NCBI RefSeq assembly: GCF_005160265.1
Contig: NZ_CP039865.1
Location: 3,496,828 to 3,560,827 of the forward strand
Source: Phreatobacter aquaticus
GTDB lineage: Bacteria; Pseudomonadota; Alphaproteobacteria; Rhizobiales; Phreatobacteraceae
Length of the DNA: 64,000 nucleotides
Direction of reading: 5' to 3'
In this document: positions 49,805-58,551 of the stretch, in pieces
Position numbering within the stretch: position 1 is the first letter of the stretch
Layout of the letters: each line of letters opens with the position of its first letter
Notes under the pieces: generated by a model
The model's database searches: none
The model's input: the letters and a program-made list of their open reading frames with translations, nothing else
Told to the model about the DNA's origin: nothing
Translations under genes and position numbers: made by a program

Positions 49805-50230
49805 TCAGCCGCCTGCCGACAGGCGGCGTGCGTTGGCCTTGACCTTGCGGGTCGCCGGCTTGGTGGCGGCAACGCCGATCTTCATCAGGCCGTGGGCGAT
49901 GTCGTCGGGCGAAACCTGACCCATGGCCGAGCGCATGACGAAACGGCTGGCTTCCGCCGCCGCCGCGAACGAGCCTTCGGCCGCCGCGTCCATCTTCTCG
50001 GTGACCATGCGCATGGCCTCCGCGTGATTCTTGCTATCCGACATGGCGGACGGATCGGCCAGCATGGTCATGCGGTGGGCGATCGTCAGGCTGGCGGCCA
50101 TGGCGGCCGAGGCCGAGACGCTTGCTGCTTGCCAGGCGGCTTCCGTGAAGCGCGGCATGTACCAATTGAACAATCGGGCGTCCTCGTTCGTCCGGTTAAC
50201 TTGCAGCCGGGCCAATGACTTTGCGACCAT
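49805..50230 (-). CDS. Phasin-like helical protein
   Basis: A 141-residue, predicted all-helical protein, Ala/Met-rich, with the amphipathic pattern of small phasins or phasin-like granule proteins (AAWQAASVSASAAMAASLTIAHRM; EKMDAAAEGSFAAAAEASRF) and a basic C-terminus. The start is uncertain: 50230 or Met25 (50158); an open frame to 51133 is antisense noise. It converges with dctM and diverges from the thioesterase. Confidence 0.5.
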   Translation of the reverse strand: MVAKSLARLQVNRTNEDARLFNWYMPRFTEAAWQAASVSASAAMAASLTIAHRMTMLADPSAMSDSKNHAEAMRMVTEKMDAAAEGSFAAAAEASRFVMRSAMGQVSPDDIAHGLMKIGVAATKPATRKVKANARRLSAGG

Positions 50231-50260
50231 TCGCGCCAAATGCAAGCGAAGGTGTTCGGA

Positions 50261-50725
50261 ATGACTAAGGATGTCCCGCATTTTTCCGTGAAGGATCCCG
50301 ACTACGAGGCGCGGGGACGGCGCAGTTTCGCCAACCAGACCCTGATGACGACGCTGGGTGCAGCACTTGGCGATGTCCAGCCTGGCCATGTCGAGATCGT
50401 CATGCCCTTCGCGCCGCAAATCCTCCAGCAGCACGGCTTCGTCCATGCCGGCGCCATTTCGGCCATTGTCGACACGGCCTGCGGCTTTGCCGCCATGACG
50501 CTGATGCCCAAAGGGGCAGGCGTGCTCACCACCGAGTTCAAGATCAACCTGATGTCGCCAGCCAAGGGCGAGCGGTTCATCGCGGTCGGCCGCGTCATCA
50601 GGCCCGGCAACAAGCTGATCATCACGCTCGGCGAGTGCTTTGCCGAGACCGACGGCAAGCGCAAGCTGATCGCCCTGATGACCGCCTCGATGATGGTCAT
50701 GGACACACCCGGCATCGTCGACTGA
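50261..50725 (+). CDS. PaaI-type hotdog-fold thioesterase
   Basis: A 154-residue acyl-CoA thioesterase of the hotdog fold. QHGFVHAGAISAIVDTACGFAAMTLMP (split: QQHGFVHAGAISAIVDTACG; FAAMTLMP) is the diagnostic helix-strand with HG..H and the catalytic Asp. LTTEFKINLMSPAKGE follows. The start at 50261 is preferred to 50240. It is followed 22 bases later by an enoyl-CoA hydratase gene. Confidence 0.85.
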   Translation: MTKDVPHFSVKDPDYEARGRRSFANQTLMTTLGAALGDVQPGHVEIVMPFAPQILQQHGFVHAGAISAIVDTACGFAAMTLMPKGAGVLTTEFKINLMSPAKGERFIAVGRVIRPGNKLIITLGECFAETDGKRKLIALMTASMMVMDTPGIVD

Positions 50726-50747
50726 CGCCAACAAGGAGACAAGGGCC

Positions 50748-51548
50748 ATGACCGACCTGACGATCGAGCGCAACGGGCCGGTGACGACGCTGATCCGCAC
50801 GCGCTCGGCGGCACGCAATGCGATGAACCCGGAAGGCGCCATCGCGCTGTTTGAGGCGCTCAAAGCCTTCGATGCCGACGAGACCGCCAGTGTGGCCGTG
50901 CTCTGGGGCGCAGGCGGGGCTTTCTGTGCCGGCTTCGACCTCAAGGTTGCGGCCACCGGCGAGACCGACACGGTCGGCGGCGGGCTGGACATCCCGGACG
51001 GCGAGGGCGTCTGGCCGCGCGGTCCGATGGGACCGACCCGGCTCATGCTGTCGAAGCCGGTGATCGCGGCCATTGCCGGACCGGCGGTCGCAGGTGGCAT
51101 GGAGATCGCGCTCTGGTGCGACCTGCGGGTCATGGAGGAGGACGCCTATATGGGCGTCTATTGCAGGCGGTGGGGCGTGCCGCTGATCGATGGCGGCACC
51201 GTGCGCCTGCCGCGCATCGTCGGCCAGGGCCGGGCGCTCGACCTCATTCTCACAGGGCGCAAGGTGGAGGCCGAGGAGGCACTCCGCATCGGGCTTGCCG
51301 ACCGGGTGGTGCCGAAGGGAACGTCACGGGAGGCGGCTGAAGCGCTGGCGCATGAGATCGCCCGCTTCCCGCAGGGCTGCCTGCGCTCCGACCGGGCGTC
51401 AGCCTATGCGCAATGGGATCTCAGCATCGAGGACGCGCTGCGCAACGAATGGCGGACGTCCTCGCCCATGGTCGCCAAGGAAGGCGCGGCCGGCGCCGCC
51501 CGCTTCGCCGCCGGCAAGGGGCGCGGCGGCGATTTCGGCAATATCTAG
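50748..51548 (+). CDS. Enoyl-CoA hydratase/isomerase family protein
   Basis: A 266-residue crotonase-fold protein. The oxyanion-hole strands are visible as GAGGAFCAGFDLK (about 58-70) and IAGPAVAGGMEIALWCDL (about 108-125). The usual catalytic Glu of hydratases at the second site is not obvious (YCRRWGVPLIDGG), so it may be an isomerase or have another specificity. It likely works with the adjacent thioesterase in acyl-CoA metabolism. Its stop overlaps that of the dehydrogenase gene on the other strand. Confidence 0.88.
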   Translation: MTDLTIERNGPVTTLIRTRSAARNAMNPEGAIALFEALKAFDADETASVAVLWGAGGAFCAGFDLKVAATGETDTVGGGLDIPDGEGVWPRGPMGPTRLMLSKPVIAAIAGPAVAGGMEIALWCDLRVMEEDAYMGVYCRRWGVPLIDGGTVRLPRIVGQGRALDLILTGRKVEAEEALRIGLADRVVPKGTSREAAEALAHEIARFPQGCLRSDRASAYAQWDLSIEDALRNEWRTSSPMVAKEGAAGAARFAAGKGRGGDFGNI

Positions 51549-52642
51549 CTGGCCAGCAGCGTTGCCTTGATGACGTTGTCGCCAATGCCCAGCCGCTTTG
51601 CCGTATCGACGATCGCGTCCCAGGTGCCGTCCGACAGCGGCACGCCGTCCTTCAGCTTCTTCGCCTTGCCGCGCGCCTCGGTCTCGCCCGGCACCAGAAC
51701 CTCGCCGCCCGCTTCCACCGGCCGCGAACTCTTGTAATAGGCGACATAATCGGCGCATTCGGCCGGGAAGAAGCCATCGGGATCGACGATCTTCGGGTCG
51801 ATATAGATCGACATCATGCCGTTGCAGAACCTCTTGCCAGGGCCGGTTGCGCCAGCGCCCGTCAGCGCGCCGCCGAGGATCTCGCACATGAAGGCAAGGC
51901 CGGAGCCCTTGTGGTCGCCAAAGGCGCGGATGGCGCCAGGACCGGCCTGCGGGTCGCGTGGGCCTGGACCTGAGGGGTAGGGGCCGTAGAGCACGGCCGG
52001 GTCATTGCTCTTGGAGCCATCCGGCGAGATCAGCGCGTCGCCGGGGATCGGCTTGCCGCCAAAGGAGGCCACCAGCACCTTGCCCTCGGCAACCAGCGAG
52101 GTCGCGAAATCGAGCAGCAGCGGCGATTGGCCGTCCGGCCGCGGCACGCCGATGCAATAGGGGGCGGTCGAGATCCGCCGGTCGACGCCGCCATGGGGTG
52201 CGACCAGGATGGATCCGACCACATTGACAAAATGGATCGAGACCAGGCCCTCGGCCGCCGCCATCTCGGCGAAATCGCCGATCCGGCCGAGATGGCCGGC
52301 ATGGCGCAGCGCCACAGCCGCGAGGCCCTGGGCCTTCGCCTTGGCAATACCGATCCGCACAGCCTGCGGCCCCACCGTCTGACCAAAGCCGTAATGGCCG
52401 TCGAGCACCGCGAGCGAAGGCGTGTCGACCACCGCCGTCACCTCCTTGCCGGCCTCCACCTTGCCCTCGGCCAACCAGTCGACATAGCGCGGCACGCGCG
52501 CAACGCCATGGCTGTCATGGCCCGCGAGATTGGCCTCGGTCAGATAATGGCCAATGCGGCCAGCCTCCGCCTTGTCGCAGCCCGCAGCTTCAAAAATGGA
52601 TGTGACCAGCGCCACAAGGCGCCCAGCATCGACCAAGGCCAT
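51545..52642 (-). CDS. Ldh family oxidoreductase (malate/L-lactate/ureidoglycolate dehydrogenase type)
   Basis: A 365-residue NAD(P)-dependent dehydrogenase of the type-2 malate/lactate family. NLAGHDSHGVARVPRYVDWL (about 37-56) holds the catalytic His-Gly-x-x-R, with FGQTVGPQAVRIGI, RHAGHLGRIGDFAEMA and GDHKGSGLAFMCEILGGALTGA. GGGAGG precedes the ATG at 52642. In sugar-acid loci these enzymes reduce or oxidise 2-keto acids, which fits the UxaA/TRAP genes 5 kb away, but no direct link is shown. Confidence 0.88.
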   Translation of the reverse strand: MALVDAGRLVALVTSIFEAAGCDKAEAGRIGHYLTEANLAGHDSHGVARVPRYVDWLAEGKVEAGKEVTAVVDTPSLAVLDGHYGFGQTVGPQAVRIGIAKAKAQGLAAVALRHAGHLGRIGDFAEMAAAEGLVSIHFVNVVGSILVAPHGGVDRRISTAPYCIGVPRPDGQSPLLLDFATSLVAEGKVLVASFGGKPIPGDALISPDGSKSNDPAVLYGPYPSGPGPRDPQAGPGAIRAFGDHKGSGLAFMCEILGGALTGAGATGPGKRFCNGMMSIYIDPKIVDPDGFFPAECADYVAYYKSSRPVEAGGEVLVPGETEARGKAKKLKDGVPLSDGTWDAIVDTAKRLGIGDNVIKATLLAS

Positions 52643-52785
52643 ACGATTCCTCCCGGATTTTTTCCGATGATGGACGGAGCGGCGCGCGATGCAAAGTCCC
52701 GCCTGTTGACGGGGAGGATTGCACCATCCGGCCCCTTCCGGCGGGCCGGCCTGTCGGTCTAGGCTCGCCACCCCGGAGGACCGCC

Positions 52786-53616
52786 ATGACCAAGCCCATT
52801 CCCGCCTTCACCGCTGCCCGCCTGACCCGCCCCGATGGCGCGGTCATCCAGTACGAGACGGCGGGCGAGGGGCCGGCCATCGTCTTCGCCCATGGTCTCG
52901 GCGGCAATCATTTGAGCTGGTGGCAGACAGCGCCGGTCTTCGCCGCCGATCATCGAGTGGTGGTCCTGTCGCACCGCGGCTTCCCGCCCTCGACGACGCC
53001 CGGCGGCGTGCCGGAACCAACCCTCTATGCGAGCGACCTCGTGGCACTGCTGGACCATCTCGGCATCGACAAGGCGGTGATTGCCGGCCAGTCGATGGGC
53101 GGCTGGACCGCGGTCGAGACAGCGCTCCTGGCGCCTGAGCGGGTCGCCGGCCTCGTCATGGCCTGCACCACCGGCTCGTTCGACTATGACCGGTTTGATG
53201 ATGCCGAGGTGAAGATCTGGCGCAAGGCCATGCCGGCTTTCATCGCCGATCTGGCGTCACGCGGTATTCATCGCGCCGCCGGCGCCCGCATGGCGGAGGA
53301 CAATCCGCCTCTGCATGCGCTCTATCAGGCGATCGATCGCCTGTCGCTCGGGCTGAACAAGGAAGAAGTCGGCAACCGCATCCGCGCCATGCGGACCCGT
53401 GGCGCCGCGGACGCCGCCCGGATCACCTGTCCGGTCCAGTTCATCATCGGCACCGAAGACCCGCTGATCTGCCCGCGCGGCATCGAACTGGTGGCGGCAA
53501 CACTGCCCAACGCCAAGTGCCACGTCGTCGCCGGCGCCGGCCATTCCGTCTATTTCGAGAACGCGCTGCTCTTCAACCAGATCGTCGATGAGTTCCTCAA
53601 CGGGATCGGTTGGTAG
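52786..53616 (+). CDS. Alpha/beta hydrolase
   Basis: A 276-residue alpha/beta hydrolase. The oxyanion strand FAHGLGGNHLSWWQ (about 33-46), nucleophile elbow AGQSMGGWTA (Ser near residue 102), the acid in IIGTEDPLI, and the catalytic His in GAGHSVYFENA complete a triad. The family covers esterases, lactonases and 3-oxoadipate enol-lactonase-like enzymes; the substrate is not identifiable. It is divergent from the Ldh gene. Confidence 0.88.
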   Translation: MTKPIPAFTAARLTRPDGAVIQYETAGEGPAIVFAHGLGGNHLSWWQTAPVFAADHRVVVLSHRGFPPSTTPGGVPEPTLYASDLVALLDHLGIDKAVIAGQSMGGWTAVETALLAPERVAGLVMACTTGSFDYDRFDDAEVKIWRKAMPAFIADLASRGIHRAAGARMAEDNPPLHALYQAIDRLSLGLNKEEVGNRIRAMRTRGAADAARITCPVQFIIGTEDPLICPRGIELVAATLPNAKCHVVAGAGHSVYFENALLFNQIVDEFLNGIGW

Positions 53617-53658
53617 TAGCGTTGGGTGTTGCCTGCGGCAATCGGGGTGCAGACCCGC

Positions 53659-53752
53659 CGTCATGCCCGGGCTTGTCCCGGGCATCCACGCCTTCAACTG
53701 GGTTCACAGGGGACGAAAGACGTGGATGCCCGCCACGAGGGCGGGCATGACG
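53659..53752. repeat. REP-like paired palindromic repeat
   Basis: Two 32-base palindromic units face each other: 53659-53690 (CGTCATGCCCGGGC...CATCCACG) and 53721-53752 (CGTGGATGCC...GGCATGACG). The outer nine or so bases of each (CGTCATGCC and CGTGGATGCC) are complementary, so the pair forms one large inverted repeat. The GTCATGCCCGGG/CCCGGGCATCCACG style is typical of dispersed repeats in Rhizobiales chromosomes. It lies between the hydrolase and the motB-like gene. Confidence 0.75.
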
Positions 53753-53784
53753 ACTGGTGAGGGGGCCGCTTGTGCGGACGTCGC

Positions 53785-54609
53785 TCAGTTGCCGAGGAAC
53801 TGCCGCGGCGCCACGGGGGCTTCCTTCATCAGAAGGATCGACACGCGGCGATTGGCGGCGAGATAGGGATCGTCCGGGAACATCGGCTCGGTATCGGCCT
53901 TGCCGGTGACGGCGAAGATGCGGTCGCCTGGCAGACCGTTCTCCTGCAGGACCATGCGCACGGCATTGGCGCGGTCGGCCGTCAGATCCCACGCGCCATA
54001 GCCGGGCTGGCCGAGCACGCGGGTGCTGGAAGTATGACCGGTAATCGTCACGCGGTTCGACAGCTGGCGAAGCGCCGGCGTGAGGGCGGCGATCAGCTGC
54101 CGCGTGCGCTCATAGGGTTCGCGCCCGTCGGGCGGGAACATGGCACGGCCGTCCTGATCGACGATCTGGATGTCGAGGCCGTCGGGCCGTTCTTCCATGA
54201 TGACGTTCTTGGAGATCTCGGCGATCTCCGGCATGGCCTGCATGGCCTGGCGCAGGCTTGCGGCGGCAAGCGCCATCTGGCGGTCGATCGCCTGCTTGAG
54301 CGCATCGGGATCGGCCATCTGCAATTGCGGGCCGGGGCGGTCGGTTGGCGATTCCGGGGTGGTCGAGACGTTCTGGATCTGCGGGCGCGTCGGAATGCCG
54401 TTCAGCTCGATCATGCCGGTCAGTGCGGTGTTGCTGGTCGTGCCGAAGGCTTCGCGGAACGAGCCGGTCATCATGTGCTTCTTGCGCTCGTCCTGGTTGG
54501 ACGAGGCGACGATGACGACGAAGAATGACATCAGCAGTGCCATCAGGTCGGCGAAGGTGACGAACCAGCCGTGACCGCCGTGACCGCCACCGTCCTTGCG
54601 CTTGGCCAT
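53785..54609 (-). CDS. motB: MotB/PomB-type stator protein
   Basis: A 274-residue stator subunit. One N-terminal span carries FVTFADLMALLMSFFVVIVA, with the ion-carrying Asp21 at its start. The plug and linker follow, and the C-terminal OmpA-like peptidoglycan-binding domain (about 165-262) has VTITGHTSS, DLTADRANAVRMVL and NRRVSILLMK. It is downstream of a PomA-type motA gene (eight bases). The gene pair stands apart from other flagellar genes in this window. Confidence 0.88.
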   Translation of the reverse strand: MAKRKDGGGHGGHGWFVTFADLMALLMSFFVVIVASSNQDERKKHMMTGSFREAFGTTSNTALTGMIELNGIPTRPQIQNVSTTPESPTDRPGPQLQMADPDALKQAIDRQMALAAASLRQAMQAMPEIAEISKNVIMEERPDGLDIQIVDQDGRAMFPPDGREPYERTRQLIAALTPALRQLSNRVTITGHTSSTRVLGQPGYGAWDLTADRANAVRMVLQENGLPGDRIFAVTGKADTEPMFPDDPYLAANRRVSILLMKEAPVAPRQFLGN

Positions 54610-54616
54610 GGGATCC

Positions 54617-55387
54617 TCAGGCCGGCTCGGCCAGCGAGTGGCGATCGTGCTCGGTCAGATAGGCGAGCAGCATTTCCTTGATCACCTGCGGACTCTTTTG
54701 ATTGCGGATCTGCACCACGCCATCGATGATGATCTGGCGGGCGATATCCTCTTCCACCATCTTCACGTGGCACTTGTCGGCAATCGGCATGCAGACGAAG
54801 TTGGCGACCACGGCGCCGTAGAGGGTCGCGATCAAGGCCATGGCCATGATCGGGCCGAGCTTGGTCGGATCGGTCATGTTGGCGAACATGTTGACCATGC
54901 CCAGCAGCGTGCCGATCATGCCGAAGGCCGGTGCGCAATCGCCGATCGAGCGATAGATCTTCTGCGCCTCGTCCAGCTGCATGTAGATGTTGTCCTTGTC
55001 CGTCTCCATCGTCTGGCGGATGAAGTCGGCGTCGTAGCCATCGGCGATATAGCGCACGCCCTGGGCGAGCACCGGATCGTTGATCGTCAGCTTTTCCAGC
55101 GCGTTCGGGCCCTGTTTGCGGGCGACGTCGGCGATATTGGCGATTTCCTCGACGAGGTCGCGGTGCTGGATGGTGCGCATGGCAAGCGCGCATTTGAAGC
55201 CCATCGGCAGGCCATGCATGACGACATGCAGCGGATAGCGCGTCAGGGTCGCGACAGCCGCGCCACCGAAGATGATGATCACCGCGTGCTTGTCGTAATA
55301 TTGGCCGAAATTGCCGCCATCGATCATGATCAGGATGATGATGACGGCAGCGGCGCCGACAAGTCCGATGACTGTTGCGATATCCAT
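54617..55387 (-). CDS. motA: MotA/PomA-type stator protein
   Basis: A 256-residue four-span protein. It resembles the short PomA class (Vibrio sodium motor; MotP) rather than the longer MotA of Rhizobium: MDIATVIGLVGAAAVIII at the start, VARKQGPNALEKLTIND, APAFGMIGTLLGMVNMFANM and ALIATLYGAVVANFVCMPIADK. The ion (H+ or Na+) cannot be inferred with certainty. It is co-transcribed with motB on the minus strand. Confidence 0.88.
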   Translation of the reverse strand: MDIATVIGLVGAAAVIIILIMIDGGNFGQYYDKHAVIIIFGGAAVATLTRYPLHVVMHGLPMGFKCALAMRTIQHRDLVEEIANIADVARKQGPNALEKLTINDPVLAQGVRYIADGYDADFIRQTMETDKDNIYMQLDEAQKIYRSIGDCAPAFGMIGTLLGMVNMFANMTDPTKLGPIMAMALIATLYGAVVANFVCMPIADKCHVKMVEEDIARQIIIDGVVQIRNQKSPQVIKEMLLAYLTEHDRHSLAEPA

Positions 55388-55549
55388 AAGTGTCTCCGCG
55401 CAGCGCGCGTTGGCCCTGTTGACTTGAACCCTAGGCGAGGCGGCTTAAAAGGGGCTTAAGGTTGAAGCATCGTTGAACCCAACGGTGGTTCTTGCGACGA
55501 TTTGTCGATGGCGCCGACGAGAGCGCCGCTTGAAGGGGAGTGCCTATCC

Positions 55550-55762
55550 ATGCCGAAGACGCTCGCGGCCGCCTGCGCCGTCCTCGCACTGACCATTCTC
55601 TCCGGGTGTTCGACGGCTGCGCCGCCGGCTCCTCCCGGCCCGCCGGTCGCCAATGCCACGCCGCCGCCGCTGCCGCGCGATCCGGCGCTGGGACAGGCGC
55701 CGGCCGAGACGCCGGCTGCCACAGGCCGCCGTGGGCGGGCCCGCGCCGCCCAGCAGAACTGA
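55550..55762 (+). CDS. Small lipoprotein
   Basis: A 70-residue protein with a lipoprotein signal: MPKTLAAACAVLALTILSGC, the lipobox LSGC placing the lipid-modified Cys at residue 20. The mature part is Pro/Ala-rich with a basic C-terminus (GRRGRARAAQQN). GGGGAG precedes the ATG at 55550. No known family; probably a disordered envelope lipoprotein. Confidence 0.6.
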   Translation: MPKTLAAACAVLALTILSGCSTAAPPAPPGPPVANATPPPLPRDPALGQAPAETPAATGRRGRARAAQQN

Positions 55763-55852
55763 GCCATCGGGCGGGCCGGCACGCGTGCCTGCCTCGATTT
55801 CGACACGGGATGCGGCTTGTTAATGCCGTATCGCCGGTCCCGGAGGAGCGCC

Positions 55853-56494
55853 TTGCCTGATTTCCGCCTTCACTGCTTCGCCCAGTCCGGCAACGCCAAC
55901 AAGGTGGCGTTGATGTTGAATCTGGCGGGGCTCGATTGGGAGCCGGTGCCGGTGCAGTTCTTCGCTGGCGCCACCCGCGATCCGGCCTGGCGCGCCGAGG
56001 TCAATCCGATGGGCGAGGCGCCGGTGCTGGAACATGACGGGCGCCGTCTGTCGCAATCCGGCGTGATCCTGACCTATCTCGCGCGCCGTTCGGGCAAGTT
56101 CGGGCCGGCGAACGAGGATGAGGAACTGGAAATCCTGCGCTGGATCCTGTTCGACAACCACAAATACACCAGCTACTTCGCCACCCACCGGTTCATGTTC
56201 TCGCTCGCCGGCAAGCCAGCCGATCCGGCCGTGCTCGGCTTCATGCGGGCGCGCACGGAGACGGCGCTCGGCATTGTCGAGCAGCACCTGGCCGGGCGAA
56301 GCTTCATCGTGGCGGAGCGGCCGACCATCGCCGACCTGTCGCTCGCCGGCTATATGTTCTATCCGACCGAGGAAACCGGCTTCGATCTCTCTGTATCCCA
56401 CCCCAATATCGACGCCTGGCGCCAGCGGATCGCCGCCATGCCCGGCTTCAAGCCTCCCTATGAGTTGATGCCGGCGGCTCAGCCCGCCTCATGA
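55853..56494 (+). CDS. Glutathione S-transferase family protein
   Basis: A 213-residue GST. The thioredoxin-like N-domain has SGNANKVALMLNLAGLDWEPV (split: SGNANKVALMLNLAGL; DWEPV), the cis-Pro/Ser-rich loop NPMGEAPVLEHDGRRLSQSGVIL, and a helical C-domain with RPTIADLSLAGYMFYP. The start is TTG at 55853: GGAGGAG stands eight bases before it, while an upstream in-frame ATG (55817) lacks a ribosome site. Its stop overlaps the next gene by ATGA. Confidence 0.87.
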   Translation: MPDFRLHCFAQSGNANKVALMLNLAGLDWEPVPVQFFAGATRDPAWRAEVNPMGEAPVLEHDGRRLSQSGVILTYLARRSGKFGPANEDEELEILRWILFDNHKYTSYFATHRFMFSLAGKPADPAVLGFMRARTETALGIVEQHLAGRSFIVAERPTIADLSLAGYMFYPTEETGFDLSVSHPNIDAWRQRIAAMPGFKPPYELMPAAQPAS

Positions 56495-57021
56495 TCGGAA
56501 TGTCCATGCGCCTCGTGTGCCTTTTCGCCTCGTCCCTGACGCTCGCCGGCTGCATGACCAGTTCGGACTTGCCCACGCCGCTGGCGCAGGCGCCCGCCCA
56601 GCCTGTTCCGGTCCAGGCCGTGACCAGCACGGCTCTGCCGCCCGTGGGTGGATCGAGCCAGGTGGCGATGCAGTCCGGCGCGTCCACGACCACAACGACC
56701 ACCAGCACGGCACCGCCCGTCACGACCTCGGCTCTGATGGGCCGGGCGCCGGGTGCCCGCGAGAGCGCGAGCCTGAGCAACGTCAGCCATGTGCGCTCGG
56801 GCGCCGCCACCAGCGGCAGCCCTCTCGGCGGCACGATCGTGTCGGGCCAGCAGGCTGGCGCCATTCCGAGCGTCGTCGATCGCAACCGCGAACCGGTGCG
56901 CGTGCGCCGGACCGCGCCCGTCGACCCGCTGGGTCCCGGCACGGCGCCGCCGATCATCGCGCCGGAGCTGCGCGACCAGACCGGCAACACGCTGCGCAAC
57001 CGCCAGCGCGTCGATTTCTGA
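56491..57021 (+). CDS. Putative lipoprotein of unknown function
   Basis: A 176-residue protein with a lipoprotein signal (MRLVCLFASSLTLAGC; lipobox LAGC, Cys at residue 21). The rest is Thr/Ala/Pro/Ser-rich, low complexity (a run of threonines at about 67-74), ending in a more ordered basic part (VVDRNREPVRVRRTAPVDPLGP and RNRQRVDF). The ATG overlaps the GST stop (56491), though Met at 56500 or 56506 could also serve. No family recognised. Confidence 0.6.
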   Translation: MIGMSMRLVCLFASSLTLAGCMTSSDLPTPLAQAPAQPVPVQAVTSTALPPVGGSSQVAMQSGASTTTTTTSTAPPVTTSALMGRAPGARESASLSNVSHVRSGAATSGSPLGGTIVSGQQAGAIPSVVDRNREPVRVRRTAPVDPLGPGTAPPIIAPELRDQTGNTLRNRQRVDF

Positions 57022-57123
57022 CTTGGTTTCAACGGGCATCGGCTGCTGAAACACGGATTGTGAGCCGGCGTGACGCCGGTGCAGCCTCGCAGTGACACAA
57101 GACGGCACTCTCAGGAGCCCGCC

Positions 57124-58488
57124 ATGTCGTCACACAGCATCACCCGACCGCTCGGTCAGCGGATCCGGCCGCTCGGCCTTGCGGCCGCTCTGCTCCTGTC
57201 GGCGCCATTGCCCGCCGCCGCTCAGGCCAGCCTTCCGCCGTGTTCCATGGGCGACCGCGACTTTCGCGATGACGCGACCCTGGCTGCAGCGCGCCATATG
57301 TCGCAGCGCCACATCAGTCTCAGCCCGCTGACCTGCCAGACCGTTGAGAATCAGGTTCATCCGCTCGGGTCGAGCGAATTGCAGGTGCTCAGGGCCAAGG
57401 TCTTCGAGAGCGCCAGCGAAGGGCAGGGTGTCCAGCAGAGCGTCAATCTCATCGTGCTGACGCGCAGATCCCAGGGTCAGGAAATGGTCTTGGCGCGTTT
57501 CCTCGTGCCTTACGACGTCTCGCGGGACGAGCCCTATTTCTTTCCCATGGTGAACAAGGTCGGCGACGGCTTCGTGCTCCAGCTCGGCGAGCGCATCCGC
57601 ACCGCTTACCGGATCACGGGCGAGAACGTCACGCCGTTCGACAGCCATGCTTGGGCCGGTGACGCAGGCATCGCAGCCGGCAGCCGCTGGGTGGCCGGTC
57701 AGGTGCGCAGGGTCGATTTCATGCAGATGATCGGCTTCCTCTCGGTTTTCCGCTCGGGTTCGGACGATCCTGCAACACCCGGAAGCGCCTTTGACACCGG
57801 CAAGGCCGTACAGGTGGCGCTTGCCTTCGAGGGCGACCGGCTCGTTGGCCGCGAGCCTACGGTCGTCGAGTCGCAGTTCATCCAGGACGTCGAGGACTGG
57901 ACGGCAATGGTCGAGAGCCAGGAAGAGGCGCGCAAGGCGCGCCGGCGCCTGCCGCCGCGCACCGAACCCTGCGAGATTTCCGGATGGTCGGTCGATGCCG
58001 ATCCGGCCGGGCTGAATGTCCGCGCCGAGCCTTCCGCCCGTTCGCGCGTCGTCGGCATCGTGCCGCCCGCCTGGGTCGCGCCCGGTCGCGACGGCGACGC
58101 CGGCCAAACCTATCGCGCCGAGTTCAGGATCGCCGGCTATCGCGACGGCTGGTTCCTGATCCGCTCGATCAAAGCACCGGGCGCCGAATATGGCGAGCGA
58201 TATCCCCGTTCGCGCCCGCAGCCCCATCGCGGTCAGGGATGGGTGTCGGCGCGCATGGTCGGCGCGGCGCTCGCCAATGCCAATCTGCCCGTGGGGCAGC
58301 TCCTTCAGGCGCCAAGCCGGCATGCGGCGGTCAGGCCGGTCCGTCGTACCAACGGTGAGCCAGCCGGCGCCGGCGACGTGATCCAGCGCCTGCATGCCTG
58401 TTCCGGCGGCTTTGGCCTCATCGAGATCGAAGGCGTGCGCGGCTGGTGGAGCGGCCTCTGCTCGAACCAGGTGACCAATTGCAGCTGA
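57124..58488 (+). CDS. Secreted protein with C-terminal SH3-like domain
   Basis: A 454-residue exported protein. The signal peptide ends near AAAQASLP (about residue 34). Residues 40-290 form an unrecognised domain with several Cys, and the part at about 300-375 is a bacterial SH3-like unit (SGWSVDADPAGLNVRAEP, SRVVGIVPP, RDGWFLIRSI), a fold that often binds cell-wall peptides. AGGAG precedes the ATG. The function of the N-terminal domain is unknown. Confidence 0.65.
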   Translation: MSSHSITRPLGQRIRPLGLAAALLLSAPLPAAAQASLPPCSMGDRDFRDDATLAAARHMSQRHISLSPLTCQTVENQVHPLGSSELQVLRAKVFESASEGQGVQQSVNLIVLTRRSQGQEMVLARFLVPYDVSRDEPYFFPMVNKVGDGFVLQLGERIRTAYRITGENVTPFDSHAWAGDAGIAAGSRWVAGQVRRVDFMQMIGFLSVFRSGSDDPATPGSAFDTGKAVQVALAFEGDRLVGREPTVVESQFIQDVEDWTAMVESQEEARKARRRLPPRTEPCEISGWSVDADPAGLNVRAEPSARSRVVGIVPPAWVAPGRDGDAGQTYRAEFRIAGYRDGWFLIRSIKAPGAEYGERYPRSRPQPHRGQGWVSARMVGAALANANLPVGQLLQAPSRHAAVRPVRRTNGEPAGAGDVIQRLHACSGGFGLIEIEGVRGWWSGLCSNQVTNCS

Positions 58489-58551
58489 CGGGCTTGTCAT
58501 TGCGTGACGGCGCTCCGCCGGGCTATACGGCGTCACCTCTTACAGCAGGCG

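Noticed and set aside
50231-51133. Long upstream extension of the minus-strand phasin-like frame
   Set aside because: It runs antisense to the thioesterase and enoyl-CoA hydratase genes and reads low complexity; only the 3' part looks like a protein.
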